Positions 9,166 through 19,100 of a DNA stretch of 64,000 nt are shown piece after piece. The DNA lies in NCBI GenBank assembly GCA_965222005.1, contig OZ244935.1, positions 5,022,001 through 5,086,000 on the forward strand. Reading direction: 5' to 3'. The notes beneath the pieces were generated by a model. It did not search any database, had not been told where the DNA came from, and saw only the letters and a list, made by a program, of their open reading frames with translations. The number at the start of each line of letters is the position of its first letter. Within the stretch, counting starts at the first letter, position 1. The translations under genes were made by a program, and so were the position numbers. This stretch comes from CBDCTM01 sp965222005 (GTDB lineage Bacteria > Bacteroidota > Bacteroidia > Chitinophagales > Saprospiraceae).

Positions 9166-11946
9166 TTACTTTAGTGCTGCATACTTCCCTTTGCTTTTCC
9201 GAATCCTCACAGAAACGACTTTGTATTCCGGGCATTTAGCTTCGGAGTCGTACACATCGGAGGTGATGTTGTTGACCATGATTTCGGGAAAGTGGAAAGT
9301 AGTGCTGACCACACCGGGCTTTACCTCATCGGTGAGGCGGGCTTTAATATCCACTTTGCCTCGTGCCGACTCCACGCACACCATATCCCCTTCGCCAATG
9401 CCCATGCTGGCGGCATCGGTTGGGTGGATCATCAGCAAATCTTCGGTTAATATTTCCACATTGCCGGTACGGCGGGTCATGGTTCCACAATTGTAGTGCT
9501 CCAGTTCCCTGTTGGTAGTAAGTATGTAAGGATAGTCTTTTTGGTAGGTTTTCACTTCATCTGACTCTCTGAAATCATGGTATTGGAAGAAGCCTTTGCC
9601 GCGCTTGAACTCTTTAACATGAATGACTTGTGAATCCGTACCATCCTCCGCAACCGGCCATTGTTTGCCGTTTTCTCCCAGCTCTTCCCATTTGATACCC
9701 GCAAAGAAAGGCACAATTTGACTAATTTCTTCCAGCATACCATCGGGCGTATAATCCGGCTGGGCGTAGCCCATCCGGTTCATGATTTCCACGATGATCT
9801 GCCCATCCGGCTTGGTACCGGGCAGCGGCGGGATCACTGCATTGACCCGCTGCACTCTACGCTCGCCATTGGTGAAGGTGCCGCTCTTTTCGAGGAAGGA
9901 GGAGGCCGGCAGAATGACATCGGCATATTTGGCCGTTTCGGTCATAAAGATTTCCTGCACAATCACCAAATCAATATTCTTGAGAGCCTTGATCACCTTT
10001 TGTGTATTGGGATCCGTTTGCACCACATCCTCTCCGATGATCCAGATGGCTTTTAGCTTATCCTCCAAAGCGGCATCAAACATTTCCGGAATCTTGTAGC
10101 CAACTTGCTGGGGCAAATCAACTCCATAAAACTGCTCGTACTTTTGCTTTATATCGGGCTTGGTCACATCAAGATAGCCAGCGCCCTGATGGGGCTGAAC
10201 ACCCATATCTGCCGAGCCCTGCACATTGTTTTGGCCACGCAAAGGATTGACCCCCACGCCCGGCCGGCCGATATTGCCGGTGAGCATGGCCAGCTCGGCA
10301 ATTTGCATCACTGTAAAGGTACCCTGCGAGTGTTCAGTCACGCCGAGTCCGTGGAAAGACATGGCATTTTGAGCACTGGCATATGCCACTGCTGCCGCCT
10401 TTGCTTGTTCTCTTGGCACACCAGAGACCGCCTCCATTTCATCCATATCCAGTTCCAGCAGATGCTTTTTGAAATCCTGGTATCCTTCAGTTCGATTGGT
10501 AATAAAGGCTTCATCCACCAGATTTTCTTTTACAATATAGTACATCATCATGTTCAGCACGGCTACATTGGTACCGGGGCGCAAAGCCAGGTGGTGCTGT
10601 GCATAGCGAGCCAACTCCGTACGGCGCGGATCGATAACTATGAGCGTGGTGCCCTTCATGGCCTGCTGCTTTAGGCGGGCACCGGTCACCGGATGCGCAG
10701 CGGTCGGATTGGCCCCAATGATCATCAGGCAATCGGCAATCTCTATATCTTTCACCGAATTGGTAGCGGCGCCGGTACCGAAGGTGCGCTGCATACCGAG
10801 GGCTGTGGGTGAATGGCACACACGGGCGCAGCCATCAATATTGTTGGTACCTACAACAGCCCGGATAAATTTCTGCATCAAATAATTCTCCTCATTGGTA
10901 CAGCGCGAGGAGGAGATGCCTGCTATATAATCAGCCCCAAAGTCTTGCTTATATTGGATCAATTTTTCAGCAATGAAATGATACGCTTCTTCCCAGCTCA
11001 CAGCTTCCAGCTCGCCATTCCTGCGGATCATCGGGCTGCGAAGGCGGTCGGGGTGATTGTAAAACTGAAAAGCATAACGGCCCTTCAGGCAGGTATGGCC
11101 ATGATTGACTTCTGCATCATAAGGAGCCCGAATCGATAGTATCTCGCTATCATTGGTGGCCACTTCCAAATTGCAGCCAACCCCGCAGTAGGTACAGACG
11201 GTACGCGTCTTTTCGGTAGCCATGATGGCTTTGCTTTGGAAAACATCGGAAATCGCAGAGGTAGGGCAGGCTTGTGCGCAAGCACCACAGCTCACACAGT
11301 CCGACTCGAAAAAGCTTTGGTTGGCACCTTTGATAATGTGCGCATCGAAACCGCGCCCAGCCATGCTCAACACCATTTCCCCCTGCACCTCATCACAAGC
11401 CCGCACACAGCGATAGCAGTTGATACATTTGCTCAAATCGGATACCATATAGGGATGACTAATATCTTTCTCGCGATTGAGGTGATGCTCCCCTTCGGGA
11501 TAGCGAACCTCCCGAATACCTACCCTCGCAGCTACTGTTTGCAGCTCACAATTGCCATTTACTTCGCAGGTCAGGCAGTCGAGTGGATGGTCGGTAAGTA
11601 CCAATTCCAGAATATTTTTGCGGAGCCGCTGCACATTTTTGGAATCCGGATAAATGTGCATATCCGGGCTGATAGGCGTATGGCAGGAAGCAAGCGTTTT
11701 GACGCCAGCCCCATTGCCCATACTTACATCCACGCTACACACCCGGCATGAGCCAAAGGGGTCGAGATTGGGAGCATCGCAAAGTGTAGGCACGGCATCG
11801 GGCCCTTTTACCCGGCGCAGGAAGCTGAGGATGGTTTCGCCTTCCTGGATCGGAAAAGCCTGATCGCCTACAAAAGCCATCGGTCGGGTCGCTTGCTGAG
11901 ATAATTTTTTTTCAACATCCGTTGTCATATCATGAAAATTTTGCAA
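9166..11946 (-). CDS. NAD-linked formate dehydrogenase, catalytic subunit
   Basis: A 926-residue molybdenum/tungsten bis-MGD formate dehydrogenase alpha subunit, oxidising formate to CO2. Iron-sulfur sites are visible in order. The N-terminal NuoG-like [2Fe-2S] region has CDAPNLDPFGSCRVC. It is followed by a His-Cys [4Fe-4S] motif (HPLDCLTCEVNGNC), two ferredoxin-type clusters (CINCYRCVRAC and CVSCGACAQACP), and the [4Fe-4S] of the molybdopterin domain (CTYCGVGC). The metal ligand is cysteine in GCARVCHSP, where some homologues have selenocysteine. The C-terminal molydopterin dinucleotide-binding domain is present. It follows the fused NuoE/F subunit immediately, so the two form an operon giving an NAD-reducing complex, probably cytoplasmic because no Tat signal is seen. 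ATG 11928 (MTTDVEKK) is an alternative start. Confidence 0.92.
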   Translation of the reverse strand: MQNFHDMTTDVEKKLSQQATRPMAFVGDQAFPIQEGETILSFLRRVKGPDAVPTLCDAPNLDPFGSCRVCSVDVSMGNGAGVKTLASCHTPISPDMHIYPDSKNVQRLRKNILELVLTDHPLDCLTCEVNGNCELQTVAARVGIREVRYPEGEHHLNREKDISHPYMVSDLSKCINCYRCVRACDEVQGEMVLSMAGRGFDAHIIKGANQSFFESDCVSCGACAQACPTSAISDVFQSKAIMATEKTRTVCTYCGVGCNLEVATNDSEILSIRAPYDAEVNHGHTCLKGRYAFQFYNHPDRLRSPMIRRNGELEAVSWEEAYHFIAEKLIQYKQDFGADYIAGISSSRCTNEENYLMQKFIRAVVGTNNIDGCARVCHSPTALGMQRTFGTGAATNSVKDIEIADCLMIIGANPTAAHPVTGARLKQQAMKGTTLIVIDPRRTELARYAQHHLALRPGTNVAVLNMMMYYIVKENLVDEAFITNRTEGYQDFKKHLLELDMDEMEAVSGVPREQAKAAAVAYASAQNAMSFHGLGVTEHSQGTFTVMQIAELAMLTGNIGRPGVGVNPLRGQNNVQGSADMGVQPHQGAGYLDVTKPDIKQKYEQFYGVDLPQQVGYKIPEMFDAALEDKLKAIWIIGEDVVQTDPNTQKVIKALKNIDLVIVQEIFMTETAKYADVILPASSFLEKSGTFTNGERRVQRVNAVIPPLPGTKPDGQIIVEIMNRMGYAQPDYTPDGMLEEISQIVPFFAGIKWEELGENGKQWPVAEDGTDSQVIHVKEFKRGKGFFQYHDFRESDEVKTYQKDYPYILTTNRELEHYNCGTMTRRTGNVEILTEDLLMIHPTDAASMGIGEGDMVCVESARGKVDIKARLTDEVKPGVVSTTFHFPEIMVNNITSDVYDSEAKCPEYKVVSVRIRKSKGKYAALK

Positions 11947-11949
11947 GTG

Positions 11950-13584
11950 TCAAGAAAAGAAGGTTCTGAGTTCCTCATCAAAATATTGAAGGGCATTGCG
12001 AACGGGAAGCGGAATACCGCCGCCGTGTGCGCAAAGAGAACCCGTTTCCAATGTGTGCAGCAAGTCATCGATCAGATTGCCGTCAATCTTGAAGGAGCTG
12101 TCTTGCTGTGCCTTTCTAAATAGTTCTTCTGCCCGTTTGGTACCCAGCCGACAAGGGAAACATTTGCCGCAGCTTTCATGCGCAGCAAAGGCAAAGAGAT
12201 GTTCCAGGTATGCTACCAATGGCATCGTTTCGGGTATGCAGACTATAGAAGCGTGCCCCAAGAGGAAGCCATTTTTGGCAAAGGATTCAAAATCGACGGT
12301 CAAATCTCCGATCTTTTGCACAGGCACCAGGCCACCCAGCGGACCGCCAATATGCATGGCTTTCACCGGCTTTCTGAATCCGCCGCCTAATTCCTCCACT
12401 ACACTCGACAAGGGCGTACCCATTTCTACCTCCACAATGCCTGGCCGATTGAAATGGCTGTCGAGGCTAAGCAGCTTAGTGCCGCTTGATTGGTCAGTTC
12501 CCAGCCCGGCGTATGCTTCGCCACCTTGTTCCATGATGTAATACAAAGCTGCCAGCGTTTCTACATTATTGACCACCGTAGGCTTGTTGAACAAACCGCT
12601 AACGGCTGGATAAGGAGGCCGCACACGCACTTCGGGCCGCTGGCCTTCTATCGAATTGATGAGCGCAGTCTCTTCCCCACAGATGTAGGAGCCCTGTGCT
12701 TTAATCACCTTCCATTGAAAATCGAAAAGCTGATTGATGCCGCTTTGTTCAAATTCCTGCACTGCTTTTTCTATCGCTTCCACCGATTCAGGATACTCGC
12801 CCCGGATATACAGCACACCCCATTTGGCACCGATCACAAAGCCGGCCACCAGCATCCCGAAAAGCACCAACTGCGGCCGTTCCTCCAGCAAATACCGGTC
12901 AGAAAAAGCCCCGGGATCACCCTCATCGGCATTGCAGATGATAAATTTGACATCGCCGGGGGCGGCCTTGGCAAAGGCCAGTTTGCGAGCCATCGGGAAG
13001 CCGGCACCGCCGCGCCCTCTGATGCCTGAAGCATCGATTTGAGCAAGTGCCGAGTCGGGCGCATCACCGGCAATGCTTTGCAGGCGCTCCTTAAGGCTTT
13101 CGAGATCGGGGGCTGGAGCGGTGAGTACAGCTTTTCCTTTTTGGCTCACTTGGTATCGGTCTGGCCGGACAGTTTTCTTTTCCAGAACTTCGGCAATCTG
13201 ACCAGCATTGAGGCCGGAATAATTATTCCCTTGATATTGGAAGGCAGCATTTTCGTGGCACCGGCCGAGGCAGCACATTTCACCGATTTCTTCCTCCTTA
13301 AAATGGCTGGATAGGGTTTTGTGAAGAGCATCCTGTGTACCGGCACAGAGGCAGACTGATCCATTGCAGAGATACACTTTTTTTCCTTTGTTTTCAGGTC
13401 GCAGGAAATCGTAAAAGGTGGTGGCGCCATAGGTGTTGGCCGTGCCGATGAGAAATTCGTCGGCCAATTTTTCCAGCTCTTCCACAGAGGGAGTCTCTGT
13501 GTCAATGGCTAGCTGGCCCATTTTGTCGAAGAGATTGTGTTGCAGGCCTTTGCGGCCGGAGAGTTCGCTAAGGTTTTTTGACAT
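11950..13584 (-). CDS. Fused NuoE/NuoF-like diaphorase subunit of formate dehydrogenase
   Basis: A 544-residue fusion of a NuoE-like thioredoxin-fold domain and a NuoF-like flavoprotein, the electron-output module that passes formate electrons to NAD+. In the NuoE part the [2Fe-2S] ligands are spread over CNGSVCLCAG and CCLGRCHENAAF (about residues 75-115). The NuoF part has the FMN/NAD motif GIRGRGGAGFP near residue 190, a CNADEGDPGAF loop, IRGEYPES, and the [4Fe-4S] ligands ESCGKCFPCR and a later TGSLCAHGG. The gene precedes the catalytic subunit by a few bases only, so the pair is one transcription unit. Separate NuoE and NuoF chains are usual in respiratory complex I; the fusion plus the FdhA neighbour supports a soluble NAD-dependent formate dehydrogenase rather than complex I. 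Confidence 0.92.
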   Translation of the reverse strand: MSKNLSELSGRKGLQHNLFDKMGQLAIDTETPSVEELEKLADEFLIGTANTYGATTFYDFLRPENKGKKVYLCNGSVCLCAGTQDALHKTLSSHFKEEEIGEMCCLGRCHENAAFQYQGNNYSGLNAGQIAEVLEKKTVRPDRYQVSQKGKAVLTAPAPDLESLKERLQSIAGDAPDSALAQIDASGIRGRGGAGFPMARKLAFAKAAPGDVKFIICNADEGDPGAFSDRYLLEERPQLVLFGMLVAGFVIGAKWGVLYIRGEYPESVEAIEKAVQEFEQSGINQLFDFQWKVIKAQGSYICGEETALINSIEGQRPEVRVRPPYPAVSGLFNKPTVVNNVETLAALYYIMEQGGEAYAGLGTDQSSGTKLLSLDSHFNRPGIVEVEMGTPLSSVVEELGGGFRKPVKAMHIGGPLGGLVPVQKIGDLTVDFESFAKNGFLLGHASIVCIPETMPLVAYLEHLFAFAAHESCGKCFPCRLGTKRAEELFRKAQQDSSFKIDGNLIDDLLHTLETGSLCAHGGGIPLPVRNALQYFDEELRTFFS

Positions 13585-13718
13585 ACTTTTTCAATTAGGC
13601 CTAAAGCGGCACAGGTTTACTCAAACATGCCCTAAATTAGGGAAAATGCCTGAGTACTGCAACGAATTGAGAAGCTAACTGGCTAAAGTGGCACAGCGAA
13701 GTCAGCAAGCAATGAAAA

Positions 13719-13750
13719 CGCCACAGTTTTGGTCTGGCAAAACTGTGGCG
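13719..13750 (-). terminator. Rho-independent type terminator after the DUF2807 gene
   Basis: A perfect 13-bp stem (CGCCACAGTTTTG paired with its complement) with a 6-base loop. Read on the minus strand it is followed by a short T-rich run (GTTTTC). It begins about 30 bases past the stop of the minus-strand DUF2807 gene and lies upstream of the formate dehydrogenase operon, so it should separate the two units. The stem is read directly from the sequence; terminator function is inferred. Confidence 0.7.
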
Positions 13751-13777
13751 GCAAAAAGACTGAAATGTATGTAGCTA

Positions 13778-14500
13778 TTAATCGCCTTTGACGACATCGC
13801 CGGAGCCTAGTACTTTTTTGCGAACGGCTGCTCCGCCGGTATATTTTACATCTCCGCTGCCAACGATCTTCACATCAAGCTGCTTATCCGCATGTACGGC
13901 ACAATCGCCGGAGCCAGTGATTTTCACGCTGCAATTGGTTGCTTTCAAATCGGAGGCATTGATATCACCAGAGCCGCTGATCTGAATATCCAGATGGCCA
14001 GCACTGCCCTTTAGGGTAACGTCGCCGGAGCCGGAGACGCGGCTGCTGATCGCTTTTGCTTTGATCTGTAGCTTCAACTCACCAGAGCCGCTAACTGCCG
14101 CATCAAAGGTGCCGGCGGTGCTAAATTGGTTGGTCGTGCTCACATCGCCTGAACCGCTGATTTTCATCGATTTCAGCTCTGGAAGGGTGATATAAAAAGT
14201 CAGGCCTTTGTGTTTGCGGATATTTTCCGTGGTACGGATCCGCCATGCTTTGTCCTCAACCTCTGTATCAATTAGGGCAATGATGTTTTCCTGGCCCTTC
14301 ACCTTGACGCTTTGCGTACTTCCTTGGGTGAGTTTGACATCCGCCGAAATGCTAAGCTTGATTGCATTGAAGGCATTAAGCTGAAGCGTTTTTTCGATCA
14401 CCGGCCCTTTTCCCTCCACATTGGCACGGGAATAATTTGACTGGGCAAGAGCGGGCAAGCTAAAAAAGGTTATTAAAATAAAGATTGAAATGTTTTTCAT
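13778..14500 (-). CDS. DUF2807 (GIN domain) secreted protein
   Basis: About 240 residues from the ATG at 14500, opening with a signal peptide (MKNISIFILITFFSLPALAQ, likely cleaved after ALA). The body matches the DUF2807 'putative auto-transporter adhesin head' (GIN) family of Bacteroidota. The tetrad SGSGD/VSGSGE/GSGD recurs about eight times at near-regular spacing, which is the hallmark of this right-handed beta-helix fold. The protein is expected to be periplasmic or surface-exposed. Its function is unknown; the family often sits beside regulators or envelope-stress genes, but here its neighbours are unrelated. Two ATGs six codons further upstream are possible but precede the signal peptide less naturally. 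Confidence 0.88.
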   Translation of the reverse strand: MKNISIFILITFFSLPALAQSNYSRANVEGKGPVIEKTLQLNAFNAIKLSISADVKLTQGSTQSVKVKGQENIIALIDTEVEDKAWRIRTTENIRKHKGLTFYITLPELKSMKISGSGDVSTTNQFSTAGTFDAAVSGSGELKLQIKAKAISSRVSGSGDVTLKGSAGHLDIQISGSGDINASDLKATNCSVKITGSGDCAVHADKQLDVKIVGSGDVKYTGGAAVRKKVLGSGDVVKGD

Positions 14501-14664
14501 TAATACACTCATAATCAATGGTTTATAGTTATTAAACTTAGTTGGAAATAAGAAGTAAAGGTACTGATAAATGTAGAAGACTATAAATTATAGACAAAGC
14601 ATACAATTAAAAGTTGCAGCCCCGAAAGTTTTCTTCCTCAATGTTCCATAAAATTCTTTTTGTC

Positions 14665-14672
14665 TAATTTTG
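14665..14672 (+). promoter_or_regulatory. Candidate Bacteroidota -7 box for the decarboxylase gene
   Basis: The octamer TAATTTTG fits the Bacteroidota -7 consensus TAnnTTTG and ends six bases before the ATG at 14679. If active, transcription would start almost at the start codon. No clear -33 TTG was found at the usual distance, so support is weak. Confidence 0.3.
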
Positions 14673-14678
14673 CCGCCA

Positions 14679-16151
14679 ATGAAAACGATCGAACCTATGC
14701 CCAATCTCAAGGAAATTGAAAAAAAACTGGAAGCTACCTATGGAGAAGCCAGTCGGCTGCATGTAGTCCCTGCTCAACGATCTGAGTGGTTGAAAGCAGT
14801 GGAGAACTACACTTCCGAGTTTTTGGATGGCATGCACCGCCTGCCTACCTACTGCGAAACGGAGGATAAGGGAGCGGGGCTGCTGGACTATCCGATCGGC
14901 GAAGAGGGAAGGGCGATGGACCAATTGCTCGGCATCATCAAAGAAAATATTGACAGGCCCGGGCTCAATCCCGCTTCTGCCGGGCACCTTGCCTACATCC
15001 CGGGCGGCGGGCTTTATCCCACCGCGCTGGGTGATTTTCTGGCCGATATTTCCAATCGCTATGCGGGTGTCTTTTTTGGCGGGCCGGGAGCCGTCCGCAT
15101 GGAAAACATGCTCATTCGCTGGATGTGCCAAATTATTGGCTACCCTTCCACCTCGCTCGGCAATTTGACCTCTGGCGGCTCCATTGCCAATCTGATTGCT
15201 ATAGCCACTGCCAGGGATTTTAAGAAAATAAAATCTGCCGATGTCAGCCGCACCGTTATTTACCTCACCAAACAGGTTCATCATTCCGTTCAAAAGGCAA
15301 TACGGATCGCAGGGCTACGGGAGGCCGTCATTCGCGAAATCGAAGTCGATGAGTATTTCAGAATGGATGTAGCCCATCTGGAGCAGCAAATCCGGCAGGA
15401 CGAGGCCGCCCGGCTCACTCCTTTTTTGATTGTCAGCTCGGCCGGCACGACCGATACAGGGGCCATTGATCCGCTCGACTCAATAGCGGATATTGCTAAA
15501 AAGTACGGACTTTGGAATCATATCGATGCTGCTTATGGTGGTTTTTTCATCCTCACAGAGGAAGTGAAGGATCGCTTCAAAGGCATGGAAAGGTCGGATT
15601 CTTTGACCATCGACCCGCACAAAGGCCTGTTTCTTTCCTATGGAACGGGAGCCGTGCTGATCAAAAATGTGGAAGCCTTGAAAAATACCCATTACTACCT
15701 GGCCAACTATATGCAGGATACCGTCAGCTCGCTCGAAGAGCTTTCTCCTGCTGACCTTAGCCCTGAGCTCACCAAGCACTTTCGTGGTATGCGCATGTGG
15801 ATGCCCTTGCAGCTGTTTGGCCTGAAGGTCTTTCGCGCTGCCTTGAGCGAGAAGCTCTGGCTGTGCCGCTATTTTTATGAGCGCATCGGCGAGCTGGGAT
15901 TTGAGCGGGGGCCGGAGCCTGATCTGTCGGTGATGATTTACCGCTATGTGCCGGCCCGAGGCGATGCCAATACCTTCAATGCGCAATTGGTGGAAGCTGT
16001 GCGGCGAGATGGACGAGTGTTCTTGTCGTCCACTACTATCAATGGCGTGTTTTGGCTGCGCTTGGCGGTGTTGTGCTTCCGGACGCACAAAGATACTATT
16101 GATATTTGTCTGGAGGTGTTGAGGGAGAAGGTTGATGAGTTGGCGGGATGA
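14679..16151 (+). CDS. PLP-dependent group II decarboxylase
   Basis: A 490-residue pyridoxal-phosphate enzyme of the aromatic-L-amino-acid/glutamate decarboxylase fold (group II). It shows NLTSGGSIANL for phosphate binding, a QVHHSVQKA segment with the cofactor-stacking histidine, and HIDAAYGGF with the conserved Asp at residue 283 that pairs with the pyridine nitrogen. The Schiff-base lysine is in IDPHKGLF (Lys315). The likely reaction is decarboxylation of an aromatic or related L-amino acid, but the substrate cannot be fixed from sequence. ATG 14679 is used; a TTG three codons upstream is also open. The gene stands alone: its neighbour downstream is convergent and the one upstream is divergent. 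Confidence 0.92.
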   Translation: MKTIEPMPNLKEIEKKLEATYGEASRLHVVPAQRSEWLKAVENYTSEFLDGMHRLPTYCETEDKGAGLLDYPIGEEGRAMDQLLGIIKENIDRPGLNPASAGHLAYIPGGGLYPTALGDFLADISNRYAGVFFGGPGAVRMENMLIRWMCQIIGYPSTSLGNLTSGGSIANLIAIATARDFKKIKSADVSRTVIYLTKQVHHSVQKAIRIAGLREAVIREIEVDEYFRMDVAHLEQQIRQDEAARLTPFLIVSSAGTTDTGAIDPLDSIADIAKKYGLWNHIDAAYGGFFILTEEVKDRFKGMERSDSLTIDPHKGLFLSYGTGAVLIKNVEALKNTHYYLANYMQDTVSSLEELSPADLSPELTKHFRGMRMWMPLQLFGLKVFRAALSEKLWLCRYFYERIGELGFERGPEPDLSVMIYRYVPARGDANTFNAQLVEAVRRDGRVFLSSTTINGVFWLRLAVLCFRTHKDTIDICLEVLREKVDELAG

Positions 16152-16160
16152 TGGGCAATT

Positions 16161-19100
16161 TCACTTTCGCAGGCCCCATATCCAGTTCCCTTCACTGTCG
16201 AAGTAGCCGATTTTGTCGCCCTGCTCGACGCGGAAAAGTCCTTCTCCGGCATAGCTGATGTATTCGTAGGTAGGCTGAACGATCAGTTCACCGCGCAGGT
16301 TAGTGAGGCCACTGAAGCCTTTGATGCGTACTTTGGCGTAGCCATCTTTGAAGTTTTCGATTTTATCGTATTTGGGAGGGATGATCTCGATTCCCTTTTG
16401 ATTGATAATGCCCCAGCGGCCATTTGACTGCACTACCGCTACACCATTTTGAAATTCGCTGGCTCGCTCAAAATAGCCTTCGTGTATTTTGGCTTCTTCT
16501 GTGATGTAGTAGAACCGATATTTGTTGTCGCGCACCAAGCCCCGTCCTTCGCTGAAATTGAGCAGACGATCAATGCTGGGCTCGATGACTATGTTTCCTT
16601 CTTTATCAATGATACCTCCCTGCCGATAGCCTTTGTACACAACGGCTTTGCCTTCAATGAAGTCGAGGCATTTTGAATATTCCAGTTCGATCACCTCATT
16701 TCCGTGCGCATCGATGTATCCGCAAAGGCCATCGCGCTGTACAGCTGCACGACCTTCCGAAAAGTCGGATACTTTGGAATAGTGGGCCTCGATCACCAGC
16801 TCCCCATTGAGGTCGATAAAGCCAAAGCCATCCTTGAGCTTAACGGCAGCCAGGCCTTCCTTGAAAGGGCGGATATTTTTGAAGGATTGCTTGCATACCA
16901 GGCTTCCTTCCAAATTGATGAGCCCGTAGCGGATGCGTCTTTTGCCATAGCGAACAATTGCCAGCCCGTTGGGGTCAAACTCGCTAATGTGGTTGAATCT
17001 GGGTCGCAGTACATAGTCTCCTGATTTATTGATTAGGCCATACTTCCCCTTGTGCTGCACCCGGGCTACCTGGCGCTCAAAGTCGAATGCCTTGGTAAAG
17101 GAAGCCTGAAAGACTTGCTCGCCCTGCTTATTGATGTATTTAAAACCTTTGTCAGAAGCCACACGAATCAATCCCTGGCGGCAGTTTCCCATCCGGCGGT
17201 ATTGAAAATCAAGCACCACATCGCCCTGCTTATCAATTAGGCCCCAGTTGTTTTTGATCTGTACGGCAGCAACTCCTTCATTGAAATTGCGCACTTTCCT
17301 AAAACGGCAGGGAATGATTTCGATGCCATTGTAATTGACAAAGCCCCAAAGGCCGTTTCGCTTCACCGCCAGCCTTCCTTCCCGAAATGCGCCAATCTCA
17401 TCGTATTGCAAGTCCACCCGAACATGGCCCAGGGTATCGATGAGCCCGTATTTTTGATCGTTTTTATAAATTCGCAGAATCTTATTGTCAGTATTTTCCA
17501 AAAAGTGCAGTTGGTCATAGCGGCAGGGAATGAGTACGTTTCCAAGGCGGTCCACCATTCCCCAATGGCCATCATATTCGACGATGCCGACCTCATTGAC
17601 TACATCTTCTGCAAAGGTATATTGAGGCACAACGATTATGGAAGCAGCGGTATCGATATATCCCCACTCGCAGTCTTTGCAGGTGAGCACCGCTCCTTCC
17701 CGAAATTCCTGATCGTACAAGGTGTAATCGACCATAAGGTTGGGGGCCAGAAGGGAGCTGAGGTACTGCTGAAGGGAGCCCAGGCCTTTGTCTTTTTTTT
17801 TGGAGCTGCCTGAAAGCCGACCCTTGCTGCTCATCCGCGCCACGCCGTCTTTGAATTCGCCGATAAAGGCATAATCTCTTTTCAATATCTTGCCATTTTG
17901 GCCAATCAGCCCGTGGCGCCCATTGGCAAACACGCAGCGGGCGGAGGGATGCCCGGCATAAAAATCATCCAGCCGCACATCCCATAGCTCGACCTTGGTG
18001 ACGAGCAGCCCCATCTCATTGTTCACCAGGCCATAGATCATCTCAAAGCGGTATTTGGTCCATTCAAAGTCGTAATAATCCATGTTTTCAATACCTACCA
18101 ATGTGAAGCCCAGCTGCCGTTCAATACGAATCCAGTCGAAGGTCGGTTCAATCTGGATTTCGCCATTGTCCAGCCTACGGAGGCCCCATTTATCCTTTTG
18201 GGATGAGTAAAACCATTCAAAATTTTCGAGCAGATAGTTGTTGTCTTCCAATTCAAAGAGATTGCTTCGGCGCAGCCTCCTGTTTCTCCCGCCGATATTG
18301 ATGGTAAAATGATTGCTGAAGTCATTCTGCCCCAGCAGCTGTCCCATCTCATCGAAATTAAAAAGGCTCAGGGCTTCCCCTTTCCAGGCTTTGGCCTGCT
18401 GGTCGGATAGCTCAATCCGGTCGAACTGAATCGGCACCACCCGTTCGCCACTAGTATTGACGGCCCCATAGAGCTGATCTTTTTTCACCACACAAACGTG
18501 CGATTTGCTGGGCATTATGTAGTTGTATTCAAAAGGAATAATGACCTCATCGGCCACGCCTACCAGCCCCCAAAGGTCGTGATAACGGGCCCGGTAGCAG
18601 CTGTCGCTAAATAGCTGAATTTCGTTGTACTGATCTTCGAGAATCATATTGCCCTGCCAGTCCATGAGCCCCAGCAGCCGATTTTTTTTGCACAGCACTT
18701 TGTCCCGGGCAAAGGAGTAATAATCGGAAAAATAGCCATCGGAGATCACCTTGCCGGCCTTCACGGAATACAGCGCCACCTGTTTGCCATTGATGAGTTT
18801 GATAAATTGGTCGGAAACAGGTCGAAAGCTTTGAAAACTGGAGGCGATGCATTCTTCCCCACTTTGGGTAATGCCTCCCCACAGATTGCCTACCTTGTAG
18901 AGGATAAGGTCTTTGTTGAATGGCTCAATCTCAAAACATTTGGGCGGCAACAGTTCCCGGCCGCTCATGTCCAGCAGGCCATACCGATCGGCGATGCGTG
19001 TTTGAAAGTAGTGAGGCTCCCGGATTTTGATTTCGTCAAACTGTGGCGGGCTGATTTTGCGGCCGGTTCGATCGGCAATGCCCCATTTGCCTTCTTGCCG

